In this document: one piece after another, positions 41,602 to 54,400 of the stretch | How positions within the stretch are numbered: the stretch's first letter is position 1 | Layout of the letters: the number at the start of each line of letters is the position of its first letter | Source: Tigriopus japonicus | Lineage: Eukaryota > Arthropoda > Copepoda > Harpacticoida > Harpacticidae | DNA: 64,000 nt | NCBI GenBank assembly: GCA_010645155.1 | Contig: CM021320.1 | Coordinates: 3,299,796 to 3,363,795, forward strand | Direction of reading: 5' to 3' | The notes under the pieces: model-generated | The model's database searches: none | What the model saw: the letters and a program-made list of their open reading frames with translations, nothing else | Told to the model about the DNA's origin: nothing | Made by a program: the position numbers and the translations under genes

Positions 41602-43800
41602 ATGAGGATCTTGTCGTTCTTGGTTATTCTCGGTCTCGGATTGACACATAATCAAGCATTAGTGCTCAAACCGTCTTTCTTTGATTCCATCTTCTCCATT
41701 TTTGTCTCTGACAATTCAATCGAAGCCGAATCATCCCATTTGCCCAAGGGTTTAGATTCAGGACCACCTCCTCATGAGGAGGCTGCGAGAATGGCCAGAT
41801 ATGTCACTCATCATTCGGGTAACAAACAATTTGAAAATTTGCCTTATGGAAAATAATCACAACATTCAACCAAACAAGCCTCACCTTAAATTCCCTTACC
41901 TTTGTTTTGATGTTAATCCGTAACTTCAGTCATCCTTCACTGAATCAGTGTAGGGTTTATTTCAAAATTTTAGCTTTTAAAGGAACTTTCTTTCCTTTCT
42001 CTATTGCACTATTTTCATCTTCACGAATTTGTTGGTTTACATTCCCACTTTTCCATAAAAGCAACATTTTCACGCAAGACGAAGGACCATCGGTGCGTAT
42101 TTTGGTTTGAAATAAATAATATGTACACTGACAATAAAGTCATGATCCCATGAGAGTACATACATACCCTCTTTTAAAAAAAGACAATAGCAAGGTGTTG
42201 TGGTGTCAATTTTGAACAACACATCTTTGCTTGGGCTGTTCCAACATGATTTAGCCCGTTCTTGAACATAAATTTGCCACTTTGATAACATGGCATCACT
42301 TGCCAAAGAGTTCATGAGATTTATGGGGATGATAGAGGGTGGAATAACGTAGAACACCGTTGACAAGAGCCTGTAGATCTCCTTGCGCACTTTCAAGAAC
42401 GTGTCATTACAGTTTCTAAAATCCTATTGTCAGAAACATGTCTGTAGTTGGGTAGAATTTGTGAAGCAGTAAATTTCTGTTCAGTAATGTGTAACAATAG
42501 CATCAATGGACATTAAAAGCACAAGTGATGTCTGTTCAAAGTAGATCCCATAACACGTTCATCCATGGTTAAGATTGACCTCTCATTCAATTTGTTTTGA
42601 AAATCTAGCTTCTCAGAAAAATATGGCTTAATGGATATGTAGATTTGAAACGGGTCATGATTTTATTGTCACAATGTATGTAATGCTTTTGGTATCAACC
42701 GGCAAGGACTATTATGTACCGTGTGTCTTTAGACTTGCTAATTTTTAAACGTCAAATCAGGTAATTTTACATTCCTTCAACGTACATGACTCCACTTTTT
42801 CTTTTACATACATATCAATGGATTTCAGTCATGTTTACAACCTTTTAGAATGGGCAGCAATGGCCACCATTTCGGCCAGAGATCCAATCAAAGGCTACCC
42901 TTTTGCTAATGTGTTCAGTATCAGCGATGGACCAAACATGGCCTTGTCATCAGGAATCCCATACATGTATTTGACTCCGTTGGAAATGTCAGTTCACGAC
43001 ATTAAGGTATGGTTGGAAACGTATTATTTTCGTCATTCTAATGGCGAAGTGGTGCCATTTTTTCACTGTCTTAGCTTTTTCTAAAAAAGGGCGTTTGAGT
43101 CTTCTTTGTCCTGTTTACGAGAACCTTTAACTAATTTGACCTTTGAAACATTATACTGACAGGAGAACAACCAAGCATCTCTTACGATGTCGTTAGCTCA
43201 AGGGGCGTATTGCGATGAAAAGCATTATGACCCCGAAGATCCTCGATGTGCTCATATTATTCTGACTGGAACCATTCAAACCGTGGAACCTGGAACCAAG
43301 GAAGAGGCCTTTGCGAGGAAGGCACTCTTCGCCCGTCATCCCGAGATGACGAATTGGCCAAAAGGTGAAATATGGCAATTTATTTACAAAAATGACTTAC
43401 TACTTGTTGTGGGGTTGAACAAGACAATGTTATTTCTTGAACATTTTCTAATAATACATCATTTCGTTCAAGTTTTCTTCCCATCACTTTACCGTTGGTT
43501 TGTACTGGATGCATTGGTGTGTATAGCTTTTCGTTCGTTACATTTCCCTTACTCAACGTAATACATAATCTCGTACAATTAATTGCATAGGAAGCCCATG
43601 TGATGGTAAATTTTGTTATTTACTTTTTAAAATTGATTTCCACTGATTGATCAAAACAAACGTCGTAATTATACTACTCTCTTTCAGATCATGGATGGTT
43701 CTTTGGCAAGATGGATATTGAGAATGTTCTGGTTTTGGATTTCTTTGGCGGTGCCAAAACAGTTCCCGTGGAGGAATACTTTAAGGCCAAACCTTACTAA
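41602..43800 (+). CDS. CREG1: CREG1, secreted/lysosomal glycoprotein with a flavin-reductase-like fold
   Basis: Four exons join in phase to 229 residues (human 220): 41602-41818, 42849-43006, 43163-43364 and 43688-43800 (TAA). The N-terminus MRILSFLVILGLGLTHNQA is a signal peptide. Conserved blocks are EEAARMARYVTHHSEWAAMA, TISARDPIKGYPFANVFSIS, DGPNMALSSGIPYMYLTPLE, ASLTMSLAQGAYC, DPEDPRCAHIILTGT, FARHPEMTNWP, HGWFFGKMDIENVLVLDFFG and AKTVPVEEYF. CREG proteins are secreted and delivered to endolysosomes. They have an FMN-binding split-barrel fold but are thought not to be enzymes. The first intron (1.03 kb) is the longest. The gene converges on unkempt, with about 1.7 kb between the stops. 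Confidence 0.95.
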
Positions 43801-44714
43801 ATGGAAACAATATCCACAACAAAGAAATGGACAGGGCATGTGGATTTTGATGTCTTTTATTTCCATTTGAATACGATTCATAATTAATAGTGACTACAAA
43901 GTTATTCTATTTGGAACATACATAAAAATGACGAGAAAAACTAGGGGGGTTGTTTACAACACAATGAAGGAAGAACAGACGTGAACTGGATATAACAAAA
44001 TCAGTTTCAACCAGACGACTATTCTTCGAGTTGTCTTTACGAATTGGAAGAGACTACAAATTCTGGTGAATATAAGAGTTGGGAAAACACATGAAAACGG
44101 GAAAAATACGATGTCTCCCAAAAAATATTCAAGGTGTCTAAAAGAGAAACAAAATTTGACTAAGATCGCATGAGCGAGTGGTTCAAAATTTCCAAATAAG
44201 AAAGGAGGTCATCTTAGTAAGGAAAAAGTAATCAAGATAATAATATTCGTATTAGTAGTGAATAATGATGATACATGAAGAGGAAATATAGATTTTGTGA
44301 GCAAGAGGGGAAATTGCATTCTGATCGCATTTCATCAATCACGGATTTTCAAACGAAGGAGCGAGCAATTGCGGAAGTTCAAAGATGGGGAAACGAATTC
44401 TATGGATAGAATGACTATTCAGTAGTTCAGACCTCATTGCTAGATTGATTGGTTATTGTATGAGAGGTTGAAGTGACATTAATTACAAGTACGATATATT
44501 AGCTGAAGTACAAAGACCCACTCTGCCTAAGATGTGTGTGTACAAGTTCGGTGTTTTTTTTGCGTGTGGAACATTATTTTGATAATGGTGTTGTCAGAAG
44601 AAGTGTCAGTGTGTTTTGTGTATGTATGTGCTTTTGGCTTCATCTTGGCGAGACATCTTACAACTATGTGAGCAACACAAAGATTGTAATATTTTCACTG
44701 CAAAAATATAGGAC

Positions 44715-44773
44715 CATGATGATAATAAGGATGATGATGATGAAGTTGAAGATGATGATGTTGATGATGATGG
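44715..44773. repeat. GAT trinucleotide microsatellite
   Basis: Interrupted run of GATGAT units with single substitutions. Confidence 0.8.
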
Positions 44774-45313
44774 CGAGTTGTTTTTGTTGTTGTTGAAGTA
44801 GAAATAATGGCTTAGGATATATAGGGGCGTATTTTCATCAGATATAGATATATATAACATACATTAAGTATAAGAGATTTTTAAGATGAACCAATTGGAA
44901 AAAGAGGACCAGAACATTGATTTGAGAGCAATAACTAAAATTGGTTGGTTTATAAAATCTAGAAAATCCTTATCACTCTAAACATGTTTGCTTTTTGAAT
45001 GCTTACTTTTGACCTGGAAGTGTTCGAGGGAAGGGGAAAAATGAAATGAAATTTGAGGGGCTTTTCCTGATGTTGTTGAGGAAATTGTCATCTTAGCGAT
45101 GAAGTATCGATAGCAATAGCAATAATAATGTTAGTAGTTCTTATGTTGTTGATATTAGTAGTAGCAGTAATAATGTGTTCCTTGAAGAGCCTAGTGAACA
45201 ATGACTACACGGGTAGAAAAAAGATTCCAAATTGGACCCAGGAGAACGAGATGTCTCTCTGACTCCCAAGTGAAGAACAATAACAGTAGCAACAACATCA
45301 ACCACGATGACAG

Positions 45314-45340
45314 TTGGAGAGAGAGAGAGAGAGACAGAGA
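45314..45340. repeat. GA dinucleotide microsatellite
   Basis: Run of GAGAGA units with one interrupting C, in the presumed unkempt 3' UTR. Confidence 0.8.
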
Positions 45341-45469
45341 TAGGCAGAAAATGAAGAGGTCCCAATGACCTCGGAGGTTATTGGAAATCACCACGTATGA
45401 TGAGGATCCTCGTTGATTTGGTCATTGAATTTAATGTTTATATATATTTACTCTTCCTCTTGTCCTCAT

Positions 45470-48400
45470 TTATTGTTGGGCCAAAGATCCGAACATGTGA
45501 TGTTGATGGGAAATCAAGCCCAATCCACCACCACTTCCCCAAAGATCACTCGTTGGGGTGGAGAAATCAAATAATCGGTTGTGTGTAGAGTTATTAGAGC
45601 CAGACACCCACTGGTTATTGGCTTCATTCATTCTTAACGTCTGAAAGAAAAAGAAAGGCAAAATAAACGTTAACTCATGGGAGGTTTCGTTATCAAAAAG
45701 CCAAAAGATCCGCTTACTTTCTCAACCTCCTGAAGGTCCTTCCTCAACTGCCATTCAAGGGCCTTGAGGACACCTGGGGGAAGTGCTTTAAGTTCATCCA
45801 CTCTCTTAATGGCATGGAGGTAGGGTCCTCCATTGAGGGTTTCCACCTCCTTTTGGAATTGAACCGCCTTTTGCAAGGCCGATTCTCGCTCTCTTTGAGC
45901 CAGTTCGGCCTTCTTGGTGGCAATGGCGGATTCCTTCTTCCATGCCTCACATGCGTTTCTTGCTTGGAGAATGCCCTCATCCCAAGATGCCAATCGGTTC
46001 CGAGTCTCCTGGAGCTCCTCTCTCAACCTCGCGATCTCGAGATCCTTTTGATGATCAATCGAGGAGTTGGATTTCGGAGAACCGTGGCAATTATTATTGG
46101 CTGACGTTAGATCGAACAAGCCAAGTTGATTCATGCCCAATGAAGTAGTCTAAAACACAAGCAGATATTAATGAAACACCTTCGGATTGGATGAAGTGCA
46201 TTCAAAAGCAGTCTTACATTATTTTCATGCCCATTTTCGAGTCCAATGCCGTTGGTGTGCATCAGAGGTGAGTTCCCACTGGGGGAGATTTTGCCCCCAG
46301 ATCCGGGAATCATGACCGGATTGGATCCATTAAGAATCCCACTGATGCCTTGAGTAATGGAGTTGCCGCTGCAGTTTCGAGACTTGTTGCCGCCTCCATT
46401 GGGTCCGGAAGACAAGTCATAACCACTGCATTGTCGGCTCTTGGTTGTGCAAGTCTCACTAAAACCAGAGGATTTCCGACTCTTGCTCCCTTCAAACGGA
46501 TCCACTGAAAGATCTTCGAAGGCAGCTCCTGAAACATTGACAGAGACGGAAAACCATGTAGTAGATGTTAGGTACGTACAGTAGGTGCCTTGTCAAAAAC
46601 CCTATTTTCCGATCACTATCTCTTGGCACAATCAATCTAGAGGGAAATTGCTCAAGAATAAAGCATCCCCACTGAACAGCTAATCAGGATGGCGTGAAAT
46701 TGTAAACCTACCCAGGATCTTGGCACAAGCCATTAATGTTCTAGTTTCAAAACATGAGTCAATTTTTTCCCTCATCCCTCTAGTCATGCACAATGACCAT
46801 TATCTAATGATTTTACGGTCCAAGACCTTCCTGCTTCTTCCCCATCTTCCTTGGTGTGGTGCAACTTTCAAGTTCAAACTCAACAGACTCTGAACCAATG
46901 ACCATGGTATACCTATCTCTATGTTTACTACCATATGTGCAGTATGACGACACCGTAGGTTCTCCGGATAAAGATTCATCTGAGCTTTGACTGACCGTGT
47001 TTGGCGAGGGTTTGGGGTTTCAGAAGCAAGTCCCATAAAGCAACAAGAGCTAAAAAGCTCATCCAGGCATACGACCCCATTCTTTGACTGACTCAAGAAG
47101 GTACACGACCATGAGGAGGAGTATTCCTCTTTCTAACAAGAGTCCGGCAATGACAATTGATGGACAAGTTGAAAAATGGTTCTCATTCAAATCTGGCCGG
47201 GATCCAAACCAAACATTGCGGCCCCAGATTTTCATGTCCACACGAAGTGGCTCTTTTGAGCGGCTTTGAGCTCGAGTTGGCCGTTTATTTATTGAATGGC
47301 CTCTCATACACTGACAATCAGATGGAGATATGCAAACTCAAATGGCAATTGTGTATCTTTCTGTGGACTACATACATTACGAACTCTCTTTTGTTTTGCG
47401 ATAGATGTGGTCGAATCGATTATCGAGGAGGTTTCAAGAACAATTCGAGACTCATTCGAGAAATGCTTCGTCGGATGTTGATTTGGATCTCTAATTTGAT
47501 TGAAAACATCCTGGAGAACAGGTAAAGACCAACAAAAAACAGGCCATGAAACCATGAAACTCGGCGGCGGTGTTTTTTTGTTCACAAGAAATGTTCAGGA
47601 GATAACTTGCCGAGTTGAAATTGATCAATGTCGCCAAGCGGATCAACATTTACCGAATGAAATGAGGGGTTTGGGAAAAAGGCGGACCTCGGATTAAAAG
47701 AAATGCTTCCCCTCCGAACTTTATGACCTCCTAGTCGTTTGCATCTGATTAAATTCCGTGGAATTGCTTATATTGATGTCAGTAGCGAAATCTGAAGTGA
47801 AATCATACCTCCCTTATCCTCATTCTGATCAAGTCAAGGAGCTCTCAATAGCTAGTAGTAGTGCTACCACCTCAGTAGTGGGTCTCCTCATTTAATCGTG
47901 AAGTGAAAAGCGAGACAGAGAGATTGAGACAGGCCAATTTGGGGCGCCTCCTAAATACCAACAAGGTATTCAATATTCATAATCCACCGTGACCCCATTG
48001 ACCGGGGCCTTCCCATTTGACCCCTGGCGGATCAAGCGATATCATCTTGCCTCATAAATGCTATCTCAACCCTGATCTTCTCACAGTTCAAATTGTCAGG
48101 CGACATTTGACATTTCAGAGCCATCCGTGCCACTCGGATTGTCAAGTCCGAAGAGATCGGATCAGATCGGCGGGCCTCAAAACAAAACTAGAAGTTTCTC
48201 TACGGAATTGGCCAATGAACGAGATCTCAAGTGACTTCATTTCTTTATAAACGGCTGTCCGAGAATCTGTGGTCACGGCAGCTTTTGTGCGTAAGGAGAG
48301 AGGGATAGCTAGAGGCATCTCTACCTCAATCACCTTTGGAGCCACTAAGGGCTAACCCCGAGCTCGCTCCTTGGGCTATGGGAGTAGACAAGAGAACTAC

Positions 48401-51400
48401 TTAGGTGGCTTGAGAGAAACACTTTGAAGTCTCAGCTCAGGGCAAGCCAGCTTTTGTTGCGTCCAAGCCTGCCATCTCTTTAGTTGCACACTCTCTCTTA
48501 GTCTTGAGTCCTTAGCTGCTGCTGGCGCTTCCCCTCGCACTTCTTTCTTGTTCTTCTGTCAACCATTCTCTACATTGTTTGACGCCGTTCAGGGCAACCA
48601 TGCCCTTGCCGTTTCTCCTCGCACTTCTTTCTTGTTCTTCTATGTCAACCGTTCTCTACGTCGTTTGACGCCGTTCAGGGCAACCATGCGCTTGCCGCTT
48701 CTCCTCGTACTTCTCCTCTCGTGCACCTTAGGCTTACCAGACATCTAAGTACTTCTTCTACCTCCAGTCCACCATTCTCTACCTTGTTTGACAACGTTTG
48801 GATGAGCTCACAGATCGGTGGATGGGCTTGCCCATTAGGCTATGTGTTGACGAAGCTGTCACTGAAGCTGCCGAGACCTCAGATTCTCTTACAGCCGTTT
48901 ATATCATTTCTTCCCTTTCGTCCTCATTTTAAGCTTGATAACTCGGTGAATTCATGAATGATCGGGAGAGATTTGAGGGACTTACCAATCGAATCGAGCG
49001 ACTCGGCATTGTTGAAACTTGAGAATAAGGATCCATTGGCAAAAGTGGTGTTGTTGGAGGTGGTGGGATTTGTTCCATTGGTGCTCACCTCAAGCATCAA
49101 GCTCGTTTTCCGTTGAACCTTTTCCATTTGCGACAGATTCGGGTTGTTTTCTATCGAAATGAGAAAAAAGGGGACAAAAATAAGCAACCACTTTTTTTGC
49201 TCAACCCAGCGCATTTCTGGCTAATGGCATTCTCAATGCCAAATGCACGTGGCATTTGACAGAGATGTTATTATTTTTTGCTCAAACAATACAACAAACA
49301 ATATTCCTTCGCCCATAAATGCCAGAAATGACGAGCATCGTGAATAATGACTTTTGTCACGAACTTTCCGAATGGATTCTTGTCCTCCCAACTCACCTAT
49401 GGAAAACATCTGTCGTCGAATTAATGCCTCGCGACTGGTCAAGTCTCCGCTCAAGAAGCGATTCTTGTTGTGACTGAGATTGGCAGCTCCAGCATTGTTG
49501 TTGCCGTTCACAAAGCCGTTGTTGGTGGAATTCGGAAGTGAAGGAGGTGGGCCCATGGCCGAGTCCATACTGGAACTGAGATTGTTAATACTGGAATTGG
49601 CTCCATTTTCCATTTGGGCCGCAGCTCCGGATTGGCCGAGATGATGCTTGTTGCTTTCAATGGGACTGGCGATGCCGTTTTCTTCAAATGGGGGCTAAAA
49701 CAAGAAGATAATCGAAAGGTCAATTATGGAAAAGGGTGACTCGTTAAAGGTTACGATGCCCAGGGGAATCGAGATGAGGCTAATGAGCACCTCCGATACC
49801 CCATTCCAAGTACGTAAATGTCAGTGCAATGTGTTAGGTAACATCCAGTTCTCCGCAAATTCAAAGGTCCGGGATGAATATGAAACAATCTTTCGATACA
49901 CGCGAGTGCTGTCGCTTTTTTTCGTTTTGGTCATGTACTGTGATAAAAGTTCGAGCCCAATATTCCAAAGAGGACGAGGCAAGGAAGAATTGAGCGACCA
50001 CTCACCGTAATCGATCCATTTCTCATCATGGCTCCGCGTGCCACAAAAGTGCCATTTAACTCGGAATTCATCTGGAAGAGAGCGAGAAGACACATTCGTT
50101 GAAATCCCATGAATACCAAACCAAATCTCTCCCCATCGAAATCACGGAAATAATTAATCCTCGTCTGGGACCCCCAAAAAAGGAATCAAAAAGGAGGACG
50201 ATCTTAAACCAATCTCACTTGATCCATAGTTCACTTCTCTGTGGACGAGCCGTGTAGACTAAAGAAATACCATCGTTTGAGGTAAGAAGACACTTACATC
50301 ATGCAGGTCCATGCGACCTCCGTGATTGACCGATCCATTCTTTGACGTGTCTTCGTTACTGGGTAGAGCATGAGACAAAATGTCACCCAAGTTGTGTCCA
50401 TTTTCCGGCGAGGGACTTTCCAAACTCACGGTTTCTTCTGGAACAAGAAAGAATGACTCTAATTTAGTTCTACAGTACATCTCCTTGTATGCACACATAA
50501 GATTATTGTTCGGTCGGAAGATGCGCTCAACCGAGACAAAGCAGGTTTGCTTCCGTTGTTTAGAATGGTTAATTGTGCGACTAACCAGACAAAGTGGCTT
50601 TGAAATTAGGCCCACACAGGTGATATTCAATCGTCTATTGCGGTAATTCGCCTTCAGACTTCTTGAGATTTGATCATCACGTTTCGTGACGTTTCCATGT
50701 CCTTTCTTTCTTCCCTGGTCGTCGTCTGCCTCGTCAAGGTACTAAATCTTAATCAACCATCCCCAAAGCCGTCTTTGTCCGGGGGTTTCCGAGGATGTAG
50801 TAGTGGTAGTATACAACAAAATATCACTCGATGATCTCCCTGAACAAAGAAAAATCATCTTTCTCCCCGTTTCCTGAGAACCAATACAATATCTCAGGCC
50901 CCCTTGCTGGGCCTTTTATGAACGCGTCGTTGGGATCCGATTTTCCTCCGAGGACAAACTCAGTCACTGAGGAAGACAGACGACCAGCGTTGGAATCAAT
51001 TACTCTCGGCACAGCCATCTCTATTGGGCTAAAGGTAAATGTGTTTGATTGGTCTGGGCCAATTTTCTCTTTTTATTCCGATGCGTGTGTGCAAAAAAAA
51101 CTGCAATGGGACTTCATCTCGTGTATCTCGGCCACTTCCGGTAACTGTTCGGGCCGTCAAATTGATCTCTCATCAATACACGGGAAGGGAAAATGCGAGA
51201 TGAGACCTGAGTCCTCAATGGATATGTTTTTTGAGGTAGGGTGCAAAGCAAAAACCGGGAAGAGGAATGCTGCCTCGGAAAATTAGATGAAACGAATCGT
51301 GAGTTTTCATGTGAAAGTGAGATCATGTAATCCAAGCCGGATTACATTGTCTAGACTTGTTGGAAGTAATCCAATTTTGCATATCTGATTACATCTTACC

Positions 51401-54400
51401 TTAAGAGTCTACAGGGGTAATAGAGCAGTACCACTACTATGTCAATGCTTTTGTTCAGAATTTCCTTTACAACCCACCGAGTTCGACGGCTTAGACGAGA
51501 GAGGTAAGCAAGCAAGCAAGCCGGAGGTTAACTCCTTATTTGAACAAATCATCGCTTCAACAATCCTCTGAGAGCACAACCACTTTATGGCCAATCAATA
51601 TATTTCAACAAAGCCAAGTTACTCATTTTTCCCAATTCCCTCATCCCACGAAGGCCAACAACAGTAAAAGGGAAAAGCGAAGAAGCTCTCTTCTTCCTCT
51701 TTAAGGTACCATCTACGTAGTACGTACGTACGTAGCCTTGAAGCAGTCATTAGATTTAATTGTTTTCAAAACAAATCTCCACCCTTTTCGCCTTTCAAAA
51801 TCTCTTCCACATTCGTCAAGGGAAGGACCTATCGACAACAGCAACAATAACAACAACAACAACAACAACCTTTCACGTTTGTTCAGTATCCAAGGCTGGC
51901 CAGCATACTCAAATTAACCAAGATCCTCATGAAATCCAGAAGCTTGTTCAGGAATGGGAGGAATGTAAATGGTGGTTGTGGCTATGACAACATACCCTCA
52001 TCAATATGGTCGCCACCTTCATGACCTCCATCGCTTGCTCTGGTTGTGAATTGGGTGCTCCATTGGCATCCCCATTCTGAGCAAGAACTGGGCGGGCGGC
52101 ATCTCTCGGATCACTCTTCCCCAACGAAGCAAGCAGTGCTTCAACGGACTGAACAAGTCATTGATTTTATGGGGTTCCATAAAATCGAGATTTTTTTTTT
52201 GGCTTTTGGCTCACAACAAAGAGGGGAGGGGAAGAAACCAGGGCAGCCAACTGAGCATTTAAGACGACCATGACATGATCTGGCTGCTCATTCGTGCATA
52301 ATATACACTACTATTGCACGTACTGAAGGTTACTGGGCTCAGTGCAAAAATTCAATTGTGCCTTTAGCTTTGTCAGCTCAAGGACAGTTTTATGTTCTAT
52401 TTTCTATCAGGATAATGATAGCCATACTCCTGGGAGGTTGAATACACTATGTATGGTGGAGAAATAATGAACATTGGAATAGACTCCTGCTCCTCCAAAC
52501 CTGGCGTTCTTTTCAATTGACGATTCAGATTGAAGTACGTTGGGAAATCATCATCATCATCATAATCGGAGAAGGAGCTTCTTCTTCACTCGTCTTTCAA
52601 ATCCAATACAGAACACGACAATGAGACGGATCTCCTTTTACCCAACTCGAAAATGGAGTGATATAAAGAAAGAAATTCTAAATCACTCGCTCGCAATCGG
52701 CGCGCCATAAATCAAAGGTGTATAAAAATGATTGTGTTACGCCTTAACCGGCCTTCTGACGTCCATATTGGTTTGTCACTCAGAGCTGAACAGAAATATC
52801 CCCACATAACTAACAACATCTGTGCGAGTGTTGAATATAATCGTGGCTGGATCTGACCCGAATTGGCTTTTTCATAGTTCGTCACATATGGACATTGTTG
52901 CTTCGGCTCTCATTTACAGGAATTTGTGATCGTTTGCCCGCCAAACAAAGGTCTCCCCTGCCATTTTGGATCCTTATCTCCATCCACTTGGCAAACATGA
53001 CTCATCTGCAGACGACTACATTGGGTATAGAGTTCGTAGAAGTAGCATGGGCCTTTGATGAGTGTCGCCATATTTACCTCATACATTATAGAGAGAGAAC
53101 AATTACTCTCAGGCCCAAAATGTGTGGTAACTAAATTTTCCAACTCTCAGCATGCTTTGGAATGTCAATTGTGCTTAAAATCAACTTACGTTCGATGTGA
53201 GCAAACGCGCAAAATGCTCCCCGAGGACAATAGCTGGTGTTCTGGATATCGTTGCATTTGGTGGATTTGTAGATCTCAGGGTGGAATTGTTGCTCGGTAC
53301 GGGTGTGACAATATTGACAACCATCGCCCGAATCACAACCCACGGGATCGCCCCATTCATCCCCGGATTTCACTTGTGGACAAGGGGTGGATCTAGAAAA
53401 ATGACGATAACAATTGTAGAAATTTTGCCGAGTAAATAGATTGGTATGATGCATAGTGACAAGGGGGACAAAAACGTTTTCACTATTATCCAACTTCAAA
53501 TTTCAGAGCCTGGGTGTTATTGACAAAAGCGACGAAAACGTCAAAGTCGGTCAGATGATGGCCAAGAAACAATCATGACGTTGGCCAGAGCTCTTTTCCA
53601 CGTGAATATTTTCAAATTCAAATTTACCAAGCGACGAGGAAAAACTTCTAATAAATTATTTCCAATCCTTGGTTTGTTTGTAAGGTGTATGGATGGATGT
53701 CTAGTCATGCACCTGAAGAGGGTTAGTTGGTTAGTTAGTTAGTTCGTCATCCTGATGTCTTGTGTGCGCTGACTCATGGTGTGTTTCCAAATTCACACAG
53801 TCGCAATATGGCAGGACTCAGAACATTGAAGAGGGACACATATGCACATACAAAGGTCACCCTCGTCAAAGGTGGCAGATCCAGGAAAAAAAAACAGCTC
53901 CAATGGAAATCTTTGCCAAAAGGTCAAGTTGCCATGAGCATTTGTCCCTCCGCAATAAAAAGTCATTCCTCTTCCTCAAGTCATAAATGAAGCTCATTTC
54001 GAATTCTGTCGGATCTTGTGTCTGGTCATGAAATGCTGTGCAACTAACAGAAACTGGGCGCGAAATGGCCTTTCGGAGTCGTCACCCGTGCTTTATGCAT
54101 GCGAGATGGCAATAAATCGCGGAAACATGCCCTCTACTCACTCACTCACTCACCTGTATTTGTATTTCTTTGGACTCCTTCGCTTATCTTTGTTGTTGTG
54201 ATATTGTGGACAAGCATAACCTTGTCGGCACAATCGTGGTGGTTTCTTGCAGGGCTCGGTTTTGTAATTGGCCAACACGAACGTGGTGTCCAACCACTTG
54301 GGATCATCGTTCACCATGCTTCTCTCCTTATCCAAACTATTCAAACCAATCACTGGGTCCACTTCCCCGTTCTCAATTGCTTGTAATTCCCTGAGAAGAA

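Larger units (their letters stand above)
43801..45469. other. Region between the convergent CREG1 and unkempt stops
   Basis: It should hold both 3' UTRs. I see no coding sequence and no cysteine-rich exon that could supply a RING finger to unkempt. A minus-strand AATAAA at about 43855-43860 would give unkempt a 3' UTR reaching close to the CREG1 stop. Confidence 0.4.

Noticed and set aside
47157..47525. 122-codon plus-strand frame in an unkempt intron
   Set aside because: No family resemblance and overlapped by equally long frames on both strands.
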